Positions 1 to 8,828 of a stretch of DNA of 64,000 bases are shown here, piece by piece. The notes under the pieces are model-generated. The model had not been told where the DNA came from and searched no databases. It worked only from the letters and a program-made list of their open reading frames with translations. Position 1 is the first letter of the stretch, and each line of letters begins with the position of its first letter. The stretch is from Bacillota bacterium (GTDB lineage: Bacteria; Bacillota; Clostridia; Lachnospirales; Lachnospiraceae), in assembly GCA_023391695.1 (NCBI GenBank), contig JAEWAK010000073.1:62001-126000 (forward strand), in the 5' to 3' direction. Both the position numbers and the translations under genes were made by a program.

Positions 1-2
1 CT

Positions 3-251
3 GCGGACAGCCCCGCAGACAATCAAGGAATAAAGCAGGAAGCGGCGGCAGACAATGCAAGGGTGAGCAATAAAAAAACCAGTTATGGCATGTTATATTA
101 TGCCGATATTAAAGAATTCGGCCGCCTTCCGGATATGGAAATGGAAAAGACGGTTTTATTTGATGCAATACCGGACAATTTAACCTATCCTTTGATACAG
201 CCTGAATTGATCAGAAAGGTCAAAGAATTCCTGGAACAGAATCCGGTTTAA
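3..251 (+). CDS. C-terminal part of a probable NUDIX hydrolase (left-truncated)
   Basis: The reading frame is open from the left edge, so the gene starts outside the window; the GTG at 63 is only an internal codon. About 82 residues are visible. The tail has a G-M-L-Y-Y-A-D-I strand, an acidic E-M-E-K segment and a L-T-Y-P-L-I-Q-P-E-L-I motif, which resembles the C-terminus of NUDIX (MutT-like) hydrolases from clostridia. The catalytic NUDIX box would lie upstream and cannot be checked, so the family call is inference from the tail alone. An Ala/Asp/Gln-rich stretch at the visible start looks like a linker or insertion. A hairpin at 395-427 probably ends this transcript. Confidence 0.45.
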   Translation, partial: ADSPADNQGIKQEAAADNARVSNKKTSYGMLYYADIKEFGRLPDMEMEKTVLFDAIPDNLTYPLIQPELIRKVKEFLEQNPV

Positions 252-394
252 TCCGGTCAGGCGGGTTTCAAGACTCCTTTCTTCATTGACAAGCCATATT
301 CTGTGTTATATAATAAATAAGATATATCAACGTCAAAACAAACTGTGGAAAGATACGTTTTATTTGGCAGGTCAAATTAATTGTCATGAATAAT

Positions 395-427
395 TCCCAT
401 CCAGAGTAATATTTTGGATGGGATTTT
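395..427 (+). terminator. Rho-independent terminator after the NUDIX-like gene
   Basis: A 9-bp perfect stem, TCCCATCCA (395-403) with TGGATGGGA (415-423), has an 11-nt loop and is followed by TTTTG. It lies 144 nt after the stop codon at 251 and well before murE, separating the two transcription units. Confidence 0.7.
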
Positions 428-568
428 GTAATATAATATAAATAATTTAAAATACATATTATTATTCACCCATCCTGAATTGGGGCATGTCCTGATGAGA
501 AAGAGAAGGCAAGCAAAGGAATCATAGCACAAAGGGTGCACATTACAGAATTCTTTCCCAATTATTTG

Positions 569-693
569 TGATACCGCAAAAGCGGTATCATGACGGGAAG
601 GGTGAAAAGGTCGAAGGAATTAGTGTGAATTATTGAAAACATGATTCACATCCTGATTTGTACGTGCGCCAAAGCGCACAGATGGGAGTTTTT
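569..693 (+). promoter_or_regulatory. murE leader with two perfect hairpins next to the ribosome binding site
   Basis: The 442-nt gap 252-693 has no gene I can support. Its 3' part holds a 9-bp perfect hairpin TGATACCGC/GCGGTATCA (569-577, 582-590, loop AAAA), a looser TGTGAAT/ATTCACA pairing (624-630, 644-650), and a 6-bp hairpin GTGCGC/GCGCAC (664-669, 674-679). The last ends 4 nt before the GGGAG Shine-Dalgarno (684-688) of murE. None has a following T-tract, so they are not simple terminators. The function is unknown; position suggests an effect on murE translation or mRNA stability. Confidence 0.5.
626..658 (+). repeat. Leader repeat, copy 1 (before murE)
   Basis: This 33-nt stretch, beginning TGAATTATTGAAAA and ending CACATCCTGATT, recurs with four or so differences at 30242-30275 before ftsQ. 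In both places it is followed by a gene-specific hairpin and then an ATGGGAG ribosome binding site. It is a short dispersed intergenic element of unknown nature. Confidence 0.6.
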
Positions 694-2175
694 ATGAAGT
701 TAAATAGTTTGCTGGAAAATGTTAAGTATTCCTGTTTACAGGGTAATCAGGATAAGGAAGTTTCAACTCTGGTTTATGATTCAAGAAAGGTAATAAGCGG
801 ATCTGTATTTGTATGCATATCCGGTGCTGTGGCGGATGGGCATAATTTTATCCCGGAAGTTGTAAATAAAGGTGCGGCTGCGGTAATTGTGGAAAAGGAG
901 ATTTCCCTGCCGGAGGAGGTTACGGTAATACGGGTCGCTGATTCCAGGCTGGCTTTGGCCCATATGTCGGCAGCTTATTTCGGCCATCCTGCTTCCCGGC
1001 TAAAAACCATTGGCATTACGGGTACTAAAGGAAAGACCACAACCGCCTATATGGTACACTCCATTCTGGAAGGTGCAGGTATTAAAACAGGTTTAATCGG
1101 TACCATAGAAGCAATTATCGGGGATGAAGTCATTCCTGCCGATAATACAACTCCGGAATCCTACCTTGTACAGGAATATTTCCGTAAGATGGCAGATGCC
1201 GGGTGTGAATGCGTTGTGATGGAGGTATCCTCCCAGGGCCTGATGCTTCACCGTGTCGCAGGCTTTACTTTTGATTTTGGTATCTTTACTAATATTGAAC
1301 CGGATCATATCGGACCGAATGAGCATAAGGATTTTGAAGAATATATGGCATGCAAAGGCTTATTATTCAAGAATTGCAAGGTCGGTATTGCCAACACGGA
1401 TGACAGCCACGTGCAGAAAGTCCTGGAGGGACATACCTGTGAACTGGAAACCTACGGTTTATCTGAGAAGGCGGATTTGCGCGCCGTAAATATAGATTTG
1501 CACAGTATGGGAGGAAGCCTGGGGGTAACATACCGGGCAGAGGGCCTTGTGAATTTTGATGTAAAGATTAACGTACCGGGAAGGTTCAGTGTCTATAATT
1601 CTTTAACGGCGATTGCTATCTGCAGGCATTTTAATATTCCGACAGAAGTAATACAAAAAGCATTGGGTAAGGTTAAGGTAAAGGGCCGGGTCGAACCGGT
1701 AGCCATATCGGAGAATTTTACCCTGATGATTGATTATGCCCATAATGCCATGAGTCTGGAAAGTCTCCTCACTACTTTAAAAGAATATAAGCCGAAAAGG
1801 CTGGTCTGCTTATTTGGCTGCGGGGGCAACCGTTCCAAATTAAGGCGTTACGAAATGGGTGAGATCTCATCCAAATTGTCTGACCTTACCGTAGTCACCT
1901 CAGACAATCCCAGGAATGAAGAACCCCAGGACATTTTAAATGATATTATAACCGGAGTAAAAAAGGGGCCGGGTAAATTTATTGCCATTATAGACCGTAA
2001 GGAAGCAATCCGTTATTGTATTCAGAATGCACAGAAAGGCGATGTAATCATCCTGGCAGGCAAAGGTCATGAAGATTATCAGGAAATAAAAGGCGTAAAA
2101 TATAAAATGGACGAACGGGATTTGATCCGGGACGTATTGGCCGAGTTAAAAGAGGAAGGTATCAAAATATTATAG
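694..2175 (+). CDS. murE: UDP-N-acetylmuramoyl-L-alanyl-D-glutamate--2,6-diaminopimelate ligase
   Basis: MurE adds the third stem-peptide residue to UDP-MurNAc-L-Ala-D-Glu with ATP in the cytoplasm. The three Mur-ligase domains are present. The ATP loop G-T-K-G-K-T-T-T lies near residues 109-116, an E-V-S-S-Q-G motif follows, and the substrate-selecting motif D-N-P-R is at 404-407. DNPR is the signature of meso-diaminopimelate-adding enzymes rather than lysine-adding ones, so the wall is predicted to be DAP type. G-K-G-H-E lies near 456. The frame is open back to a TTG at 658, but ATG 694 has GGGAG five bases upstream and gives 493 residues, normal for the family. The gene lies outside the dcw cluster, where Bacillus keeps it. 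Confidence 0.95.
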   Translation: MKLNSLLENVKYSCLQGNQDKEVSTLVYDSRKVISGSVFVCISGAVADGHNFIPEVVNKGAAAVIVEKEISLPEEVTVIRVADSRLALAHMSAAYFGHPASRLKTIGITGTKGKTTTAYMVHSILEGAGIKTGLIGTIEAIIGDEVIPADNTTPESYLVQEYFRKMADAGCECVVMEVSSQGLMLHRVAGFTFDFGIFTNIEPDHIGPNEHKDFEEYMACKGLLFKNCKVGIANTDDSHVQKVLEGHTCELETYGLSEKADLRAVNIDLHSMGGSLGVTYRAEGLVNFDVKINVPGRFSVYNSLTAIAICRHFNIPTEVIQKALGKVKVKGRVEPVAISENFTLMIDYAHNAMSLESLLTTLKEYKPKRLVCLFGCGGNRSKLRRYEMGEISSKLSDLTVVTSDNPRNEEPQDILNDIITGVKKGPGKFIAIIDRKEAIRYCIQNAQKGDVIILAGKGHEDYQEIKGVKYKMDERDLIRDVLAELKEEGIKIL

Positions 2176-2389
2176 ATATAAATATATGTTTCATAATTGC
2201 TGTTTTACTTGATAAAATAGGCATCCCGTTTTGTGAAAAAAGTATATGTTATGGATACCTTGTTTTTTTACTCTGAATCAAACAAAAAGGGATATTTATT
2301 ATATACATCGAAGATATGATATGAAAAGCATATAAATATATTACAGCTATAGATAAAAAAGGATATAAATAAGAAAGCAGGAATTACAG

Positions 2390-3940
2390 ATGGAAGCATT
2401 AAAAGTGAAAGAAATCGCGGAAGCAGTGGGCGGCGTTATCCTGTGGGGAGATGAGAATACATTAATCACCTCAGTCGGTATAAATTCTAAGAATATGGAG
2501 GCGGATTCCCTTTTTGTTCCGATTGTCGGGGAGCGTGTGGATGCCCACGATTATATAGAGGATGCCTTCCGCAGTGGTGCCGCAGCCTGTTTTACCAGCA
2601 GGCATAAGGTTTCGGATAGTACTGCCCTGAAAGGGAACCATAACATTCCGGTGGAAAATAAAGTATTCATCGGAGTGGAGGATACCCTTAAGGCATTACA
2701 GGCTCTGGCAGTATTCTACAGAAGTAGATTTAATATACCGGTAATCGGCATTACAGGCAGTGTCGGTAAAACCACAACCAAGGAGATGGTAGCTGCCGCG
2801 TTAGGAACAAGATACAACGTCCTGAAAACGGAAGGCAATATGAACAGCCAGGTAGGACTGCCCCTTATGATGCTTCGTTTGGATTCCAGTCATGAAATAG
2901 CAGTAATTGAGATGGGGATGAGTGAAGAGGGAGAGATGGCAAAATTGACAAAGATAGCAAAACCGGAGGCTGCCATCATGACGAATATCGGAGTGTCACA
3001 TATTGCCCAGCTTAAAACAAGGGAAAATATCCGTAAGGAAAAACTCAATATCATAAATGCCTTTGGTGAGAAATCCGTATTATTCATTAATGGGAATGAC
3101 GATATGTTAAGCAAATTATATAAAACTGATAGGAATGCTTCTGTTTGCCTGGATCTGTCGGAAGAAACCAGAAGCAGGTACTTAAATACAGAAGTAGCTG
3201 CATTTGGCACCGAGGCGTTTTGTGATTACAGGGCAGAGGACATACGGACGGTAAATGGGGAAACTCATTTTATATTAAGAAAAAAACCAGACAGGAAATA
3301 TCCTGAGGCGGCTCAGGATTCGAAGTCAGAGTATGATAATAGGAATAAAAGCAGTAAGGATAATTCTTTCGATGGGGAGGAAATCGTGCTGCAGGTTCTG
3401 GGAATGCATAATGTATTCAATGCCCTGGCAGCCCTGGCCATTGCCGAACACTATCATATTCCGGTAAGCATTGCAAAAGAAGGGCTGCGTAAGTACCAGC
3501 CCATTGCCATGAGGGGACAGATTAAAGAAGTGAACGGGATGAAGATTATTGACGATTCCTATAATGCAAGTCCGGATTCCATAAAAAGCGGTATTCATGT
3601 ATTATTGGAACTTGACGGTATTAAAAGAAGGATAGCCGTATTGGCTGATGTATTTGAACTTGGTGAGATGTCCGTGCAGTGCCATTATGACATAGGTACT
3701 TATATAACCGGGCAGAAAATAGATGAAGTAGTCACAATCGGCACGGAAGCTTCTCATATTGCAAGGGCGATCAGGGATAAGAATTCCGGTATTCCGACCC
3801 ATTCCTTTATGAAAAATGAAGATGCCGTTGATTATCTGCTTAACCATCTGAAAGCAGGCGACGGGATTCTGGTAAAAGGTTCCAGGGGAATGAAAACGGA
3901 TGAAATCGTTAAGGCAATTTGTGAGGAAATCAAAAGATAA
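2390..3940 (+). CDS. murF: UDP-N-acetylmuramoyl-tripeptide--D-alanyl-D-alanine ligase
   Basis: MurF attaches D-Ala-D-Ala to the UDP-MurNAc tripeptide, the last cytoplasmic step before MraY. The protein has 516 residues. It carries the Mur-ligase ATP loop G-I-T-G-S-V-G-K-T-T-T near residues 119-129, the central motif M-G-M-S-E-E-G-E-M, and the C-terminal D-D-S-Y-N-A-S-P-D-S motif typical of MurF. A hydrophilic, low-complexity insertion rich in Lys, Asp, Ser and Asn (about 298-333) separates the central and C-terminal domains and looks species-specific. The 214-nt gap from murE contains only AT-rich DNA and one weak long-loop inverted repeat ending in a T-run (about 2228-2272), so cotranscription with murE is uncertain. 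Confidence 0.95.
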   Translation: MEALKVKEIAEAVGGVILWGDENTLITSVGINSKNMEADSLFVPIVGERVDAHDYIEDAFRSGAAACFTSRHKVSDSTALKGNHNIPVENKVFIGVEDTLKALQALAVFYRSRFNIPVIGITGSVGKTTTKEMVAAALGTRYNVLKTEGNMNSQVGLPLMMLRLDSSHEIAVIEMGMSEEGEMAKLTKIAKPEAAIMTNIGVSHIAQLKTRENIRKEKLNIINAFGEKSVLFINGNDDMLSKLYKTDRNASVCLDLSEETRSRYLNTEVAAFGTEAFCDYRAEDIRTVNGETHFILRKKPDRKYPEAAQDSKSEYDNRNKSSKDNSFDGEEIVLQVLGMHNVFNALAALAIAEHYHIPVSIAKEGLRKYQPIAMRGQIKEVNGMKIIDDSYNASPDSIKSGIHVLLELDGIKRRIAVLADVFELGEMSVQCHYDIGTYITGQKIDEVVTIGTEASHIARAIRDKNSGIPTHSFMKNEDAVDYLLNHLKAGDGILVKGSRGMKTDEIVKAICEEIKR

Positions 3941-3986
3941 AAAGTTAATTTGGACTTAAATTAAAATAAAAGGCGGGTGATTTGGT

Positions 3987-6257
3987 ATGCCAATATATGC
4001 AGATATTATCGTAGATATTTCCCATGAAAATTTAGATAAATCATACCAATACTCCATACCGGAAGAATTCGGAAAGGAAGCTGTGATTGGAGCCTTAGTT
4101 ATTGTTCCTTTCGGAAAAGGTAACCGGTTAATTCAAGGCTATATTGTAAATATTTCAGAGGAAGCAAAATGGAAGGTGGAATTAATTAAACCCATTCATC
4201 AGGTTGTTAATAACGGCCTGGTCATTGAAAGCCAGCTGATCAGCCTGGCATACTGGATTAAGGAAACCTTTGGGGCTACCATGAATGACGCCTTAAAAAC
4301 AGTAATTCCGGTAAAAAAGTCCGTAAAATCGATTGAAAAGAAAACCGTCAGACTGGCCGTATCTGTTGAATCGGCTCTTAAGCACCTGGAGGTATTCAGG
4401 AAGAAAAATAACCGTGGCAGGGTCCGGTTATTGGAGGAAATCATCCAGCAGTACAGGACAGCCGGGGAAGGGTTTGAAGGGCTGGACTATGAACTTGCAG
4501 TAAATAAACTAAATATTGCGAGGACTACTATTCAGGATCTGGAGAAGTTGGGGATTATTACTACAGAAGTAGAAAAAATATACCGGAACCCATTAAGCGA
4601 TAATTTAGAGGAAAAAGAGCATATAATATTATCAGAAGAACAGCAGTGTATTGCGAACGGGATCATAGAGGAATACCAGGCCGGAATCCGGAAAACATAT
4701 CTGATACACGGGGTAACCGGAAGCGGTAAGACGGAAGTTTATTTGGAGATTATAACTTCCGTTATTAAACAGGGTAAAAAAGTGATTATGCTGATTCCGG
4801 AAATCGCATTGACTTACCAGACGGTCATGCGTTTTTACAGAAGGTTTGGGAACAGGATATCTATCATGAATTCCAGGCTGTCCCAGGGCGAGCGGTATGA
4901 CCAGTTTATGCGGGCTAAAAACGGGGACATTGATATAATGATAGGACCCAGGTCCGCATTATTTACACCTTTTAAAGATTTGGGATTAATTATCCTTGAC
5001 GAAGAACATGAAGGCAGTTATAAAAGCGAGAATCCGCCGAAATATCATGCCAGGGAGGTAGCCATTAAACGTGCCGGGCTTTCCGGAGCCAGTGTTATAT
5101 TAGGATCGGCAACCCCATCCCTGGAATCCTATACCAAGGCCTTAACGGGAAAATATAAATTATATACCCTGCCTTCCCGCAACGGGGAAGGCAGAATGCC
5201 TAAAATATGGGTAGAAGATTTAAGGGAAGAATTAAAGAAAAAAAATAAATCCATCTTCAGTATGCATTTAAAAGAATTAATTGAGGACAGACTGTTAAAA
5301 AAGGAACAAATTATATTGTTCATTAACCGGAGGGGGTATGCCGGATTTGTATCCTGCAGAAGCTGCGGCCATGTCATGAAATGTCCTCATTGTGATGTTT
5401 CCCTGACGGCCCATAATAACGGAACCCTTGTATGCCATTATTGCGGTCATGAAGAAACCGTACCTTCCAGTTGTCCGGACTGCGGTTCCAAATACATTGC
5501 GGCATTTGGAACCGGTACACAAAAAGTAGAAGAACTGGTAAAAAAGGAATTTCCGGGTGCCAGGGTTTTGCGCATGGATACGGATACGACAAAAACCAAG
5601 GATGGACACGAAAAGATTTTATCTGCCTTCGCCAACCAGGAAGCAGACATATTGGTGGGCACCCAGATGATTGTGAAAGGCCATGATTTTCCCATGGTTA
5701 CCCTGGTCGGAATCCTGGCTGCGGATTTATCCCTTTATGCTTCGGATTACCGTGCGGCAGAGAGAACATACCAGCTGCTGGCTCAGGCCGCAGGAAGGGC
5801 CGGACGGGGAAGGCTGCCGGGAGAAGTTGTTATTCAGACCTATCAGCCGGAGCATTACAGTATAACTGCCGCCAGTAAGGATGATTATACCGGTTTTTAT
5901 GAACAGGAAATGAACTACAGGGACTTGCTGAAATATCCGCCGGCTGCCCATATTTTAGCCATATTAATTGCTTCCAAAGAAGAGAATAAAGCGGTATTTG
6001 CCGCCAGGCTTTTAAGCGGAGCTTCCAGAGAATGGACGGATATGCAGCAGGCAGCAGAGGATACGGTTATCATTGGCCCCGCGGCAGCGTTTCTTTCCAA
6101 GGCAAATGATATTTACCGCTATATGATCTATATTAAGCAATCGGAATATGAATATTTGATCCAATTAAAAAACTACCTGGAAGGTTACATTAATTATTCG
6201 GAACACTTCGCCGGCTGCAGTATCCAATTTGATTTTAATCCTATGAGCAGTTATTGA
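3987..6257 (+). CDS. priA: Primosomal protein N' (replication restart helicase)
   Basis: PriA recognises stalled forks and D-loops, unwinds DNA 3' to 5' and starts reloading of the replicative helicase. The protein has 756 residues in the usual order: N-terminal DNA-binding region, a helicase core with Walker A G-V-T-G-S-G-K-T near residue 242 and Walker B D-E-E-H near 338, then a zinc-binding block of eight cysteines from about 456 to 500 (C-x2-C, C-x2-C, C-x2-C, C-x2-C) inserted in the helicase region. The second helicase lobe ends with Q-A-A-G-R-A-G-R. ATG 3987 follows a GGCGGGTG ribosome binding site 46 nt after murF. The priA-def-fmt-rsmB order is conserved in Firmicutes. Confidence 0.96.
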   Translation: MPIYADIIVDISHENLDKSYQYSIPEEFGKEAVIGALVIVPFGKGNRLIQGYIVNISEEAKWKVELIKPIHQVVNNGLVIESQLISLAYWIKETFGATMNDALKTVIPVKKSVKSIEKKTVRLAVSVESALKHLEVFRKKNNRGRVRLLEEIIQQYRTAGEGFEGLDYELAVNKLNIARTTIQDLEKLGIITTEVEKIYRNPLSDNLEEKEHIILSEEQQCIANGIIEEYQAGIRKTYLIHGVTGSGKTEVYLEIITSVIKQGKKVIMLIPEIALTYQTVMRFYRRFGNRISIMNSRLSQGERYDQFMRAKNGDIDIMIGPRSALFTPFKDLGLIILDEEHEGSYKSENPPKYHAREVAIKRAGLSGASVILGSATPSLESYTKALTGKYKLYTLPSRNGEGRMPKIWVEDLREELKKKNKSIFSMHLKELIEDRLLKKEQIILFINRRGYAGFVSCRSCGHVMKCPHCDVSLTAHNNGTLVCHYCGHEETVPSSCPDCGSKYIAAFGTGTQKVEELVKKEFPGARVLRMDTDTTKTKDGHEKILSAFANQEADILVGTQMIVKGHDFPMVTLVGILAADLSLYASDYRAAERTYQLLAQAAGRAGRGRLPGEVVIQTYQPEHYSITAASKDDYTGFYEQEMNYRDLLKYPPAAHILAILIASKEENKAVFAARLLSGASREWTDMQQAAEDTVIIGPAAAFLSKANDIYRYMIYIKQSEYEYLIQLKNYLEGYINYSEHFAGCSIQFDFNPMSSY

Positions 6258-6449
6258 CATTCAGTTGAAAACAGGATATTATTATTTGTCCGGCAGATTT
6301 TTTTTAACAGAACATAGTAGGCGGCAAATCATAACGGCAGGCTGCCCGGTACAAATAAACATATGGCATATTTTATATAGAAGAGAACGGAATATTTGAA
6401 TAAGACACAAATTCCGCAGATAAATATTCAGACGGAAAGGGATGGAACT

Positions 6450-6929
6450 ATGGCGATTCGAAATATCAGATTAATTGGAGATAAAATCTTAACAAAACGG
6501 TCCAAAGAAATAACGGAAATGACTCCAAAACTTAAGGTGCTCATTGAAGATATGCTGGACACCATGCACCAGGCGGAAGGAGTCGGCTTGGCAGCTCCCC
6601 AGATCGGGATTTTAAAACGTCTGATCGTAATAGATATATCACCCGAAGGTGAGAGTCCGATCGTTTTAATTAATCCGGTGATCCTGGAAACAGACGGGGA
6701 ACAAACCGGGGAAGAAGGCTGCTTAAGTGTGCCAGGCAAATCCGGTCTGGTTACAAGACCGAATCAAGTTAAAGTAAAAGCATTAAATGAAAATATGGAA
6801 GAAATCATTGTGGAAGGCACGGAACTCCTTGCCAGGGCACTTTGCCATGAGATAGATCATTTAAACGGTATTTTATATGTGGATAAGGTAATCGGCGGAT
6901 TACATGCTACCTCGGAAGAGGAAGATTAA
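6450..6929 (+). CDS. def: Peptide deformylase
   Basis: This enzyme removes the formyl group from the N-terminal methionine of nascent proteins, and is functionally paired with Fmt encoded next. All three metal-site motifs are visible: G-V-G-L-A-A-P-Q-I-G near residue 45, E-E-G-C-L-S-V-P near 88 (Cys ligand) and H-E-I-D-H near 133 (two His ligands and the catalytic Glu). The frame extends back to a TTG at 6396, but ATG 6450 begins the conserved A-I-R-N-I-R sequence and has an AAAGGG-type site upstream, giving 159 residues. A 192-nt gap precedes it. Confidence 0.95.
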   Translation: MAIRNIRLIGDKILTKRSKEITEMTPKLKVLIEDMLDTMHQAEGVGLAAPQIGILKRLIVIDISPEGESPIVLINPVILETDGEQTGEEGCLSVPGKSGLVTRPNQVKVKALNENMEEIIVEGTELLARALCHEIDHLNGILYVDKVIGGLHATSEEED

Positions 6930-7077
6930 TTCATTAAAAATCTCTTAAAGTTTATAAAGTCTTTCTTAATATATAGATTTTACTTTTGGATTTTTATATA
7001 ATTGGGGTAATCCATTAAGGATATGTCTAAAATGCTTTAGATTACCAAAGATTTTAGTTAATAGGAGGCATTAACAG

Positions 7078-8025
7078 ATGAATATAGTATTTATGGGTAC
7101 ACCGGATTTGGCAGCGGTGGTTTTAGATAAACTGATCCATTCGGAACACAAAATCCTTGCGGCAGTAACCCAGCCTGATAAACCAAAAGGCAGGGGAAAC
7201 CAGGTACAGTTAACCCCGGTAAAGGAACTTGCATTGCAATACAAGATTCCCGTGCTGCAGCCGAACAGGGTGAAGGAAGAGGGGTTTTTGCCGGTTTTAA
7301 AGGAAATTAACCCGGATATCATTGTAGTTGCCGCTTTTGGACAGATAGTGCCGAAATCCATATTGGAACTGCCTGCATACGGCTGCATTAACGTCCATAC
7401 ATCTTTATTGCCGAAATACCGTGGTGCGGCACCGATCCAATGGGCCATAATCGATGGGGAAGAAAAGACCGGAGTTACCATAATGTATATGGATGCCAGC
7501 CTGGATACCGGGGATATGATAATGAAGGCGGAAGTTCCTATTGAACGTAAGGAAACCGGAGGAAGCCTCCACGATAAACTGGCGGAGTGCGGCGGTAATT
7601 TAGTACTGGAAGCACTGGCCGCAATCGAAAACGGAACAGCACCGAGGATAAAACAAAAAGATGAAGAGTCCAATTATGCCAGAATGCTGGATAAATCCAC
7701 CGGACTTATTGATTTTAACAGGTCAGCCGAAGAGATTGAAAGATTGATCAGGGGATTAAATCCCTGGCCAAGTGCATATACCTATTTAGATGGAAAAACT
7801 CTTAAAATCTGGGATGCGGAAGTAATCACGGCAGAAGCGGCAGGAACACCCGGTGAAATTACCGCCGTAACTAAAGATTCCATTCTGGTGAAGACCGCAA
7901 AAGGAAGCCTGGCAGTCAGGGAAGTACAGCTGGAAGGAAAGAAAAGAATGTCCGTTGATGCGTTTTTAAGAGGGTATACTATAACACCGGGAGTAATATT
8001 GCAAAGTAATAATGAGCAATCGTAA
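7078..8025 (+). CDS. fmt: Methionyl-tRNA formyltransferase
   Basis: Fmt transfers a formyl group from 10-formyl-tetrahydrofolate to initiator Met-tRNA. The 315-residue protein has the N-terminal hydrolase fold with M-G-T-P near the start, the catalytic N-V-H-T-S-L-L-P segment (about residues 106-113) and a D-T-G-D motif near 144, then a C-terminal tRNA-binding beta-barrel domain. ATG 7078 is preceded by AGGAGG. It follows def by 148 nt, the usual def-fmt pairing, so the enzymes adding and removing the formyl group are made together. Confidence 0.96.
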   Translation: MNIVFMGTPDLAAVVLDKLIHSEHKILAAVTQPDKPKGRGNQVQLTPVKELALQYKIPVLQPNRVKEEGFLPVLKEINPDIIVVAAFGQIVPKSILELPAYGCINVHTSLLPKYRGAAPIQWAIIDGEEKTGVTIMYMDASLDTGDMIMKAEVPIERKETGGSLHDKLAECGGNLVLEALAAIENGTAPRIKQKDEESNYARMLDKSTGLIDFNRSAEEIERLIRGLNPWPSAYTYLDGKTLKIWDAEVITAEAAGTPGEITAVTKDSILVKTAKGSLAVREVQLEGKKRMSVDAFLRGYTITPGVILQSNNEQS

Positions 8026-8132
8026 TTGGGAGAAGTAAATAATAAAATACGGGATGTATATAATAAGGAATGATATCATTGTATTTTAAAAGTTATAGAG
8101 TTTGCACTGTTTAGTGCGGATAGGAGGAAATT

Positions 8133-8828
8133 ATGCTACCATATTATTTTGATCCGACATATTTTCTGGTTATAATTGGTGCTTTGCTTTCACTGGCTGC
8201 CTCGGCCAGGGTAAAGTCTACCTTTTCAAAGTATAGCCGGGTAAGGAGTTTATCCGGTATGACAGGTGCACAAGCTGCGGAGAGAATTCTCCATTCCGCA
8301 GGGATCTATGACGTGGCCGTTTCGCATGTAAGCGGCAATCTGACCGATCATTACGATCCAAGGGATAAGACTTTAAAATTATCCGATAGTGTTTACGGGC
8401 AAAGTTCCGTAGCTGCCATCGGAGTTGCCGCCCACGAATGCGGCCATGCCATCCAGGATAACAAAGGTTATGTACCGTTGCGTTTAAGAACGGCATTTGT
8501 TCCTGTGGCCAATATTGGTGCAACAGTATCCTGGCCTTTGATTATAGCCGGTTTATTTTTAGGTTATTCCCAGACATTAATTAATTTAGGTATTATTTTA
8601 TTTACCTGTGCCGTATTATTCCAGATCATTACCCTGCCCGTAGAATTAAATGCTTCTGCAAGGGCTGTGAGAATACTGGATGATACCGGTATCCTGTATG
8701 GGGAAGAAGTTACCCATACCAAGAAGGTTCTGGGGGCCGCAGCCTTAACTTATGTTGCTGCCGCGGCAGCTTCCATCCTTCAGCTTTTAAGACTTGTATT
8801 GTTATTCGGAGGAAGAAACCGTGACTGA
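8133..8828 (+). CDS. yugP: Membrane zinc metallopeptidase, YugP family
   Basis: This is a neutral zinc metallopeptidase-type membrane protein of 231 residues. The zinc motif H-E-C-G-H lies in A-A-H-E-C-G-H-A-I-Q near residue 104. An N-terminal hydrophobic segment and two or three further membrane helices (about 128-175 and 198-225) surround it. The substrate is not known for the family. ATG 8133 follows a strong AGGAGG. The 3' end overlaps the rsmB start by 8 nt, implying translational coupling; the same neighbourhood (fmt, yugP-type, rsmB) occurs in other clostridia. The gene symbol is by similarity to Bacillus YugP. Confidence 0.85.
   Translation: MLPYYFDPTYFLVIIGALLSLAASARVKSTFSKYSRVRSLSGMTGAQAAERILHSAGIYDVAVSHVSGNLTDHYDPRDKTLKLSDSVYGQSSVAAIGVAAHECGHAIQDNKGYVPLRLRTAFVPVANIGATVSWPLIIAGLFLGYSQTLINLGIILFTCAVLFQIITLPVELNASARAVRILDDTGILYGEEVTHTKKVLGAAALTYVAAAAASILQLLRLVLLFGGRNRD

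Noticed and set aside
2228..2272. Terminator between murE and murF
   Set aside because: AGGCATCC/GGATACCT pair with two mismatches and a loop of about 30 nt before a T-run; too weak to list as a feature.
7071..7673. 200-codon minus-strand open frame opposite fmt
   Set aside because: It is a shadow of fmt, whose + strand product has all family motifs; the minus frame is Ser/Ile-rich without a ribosome binding site.
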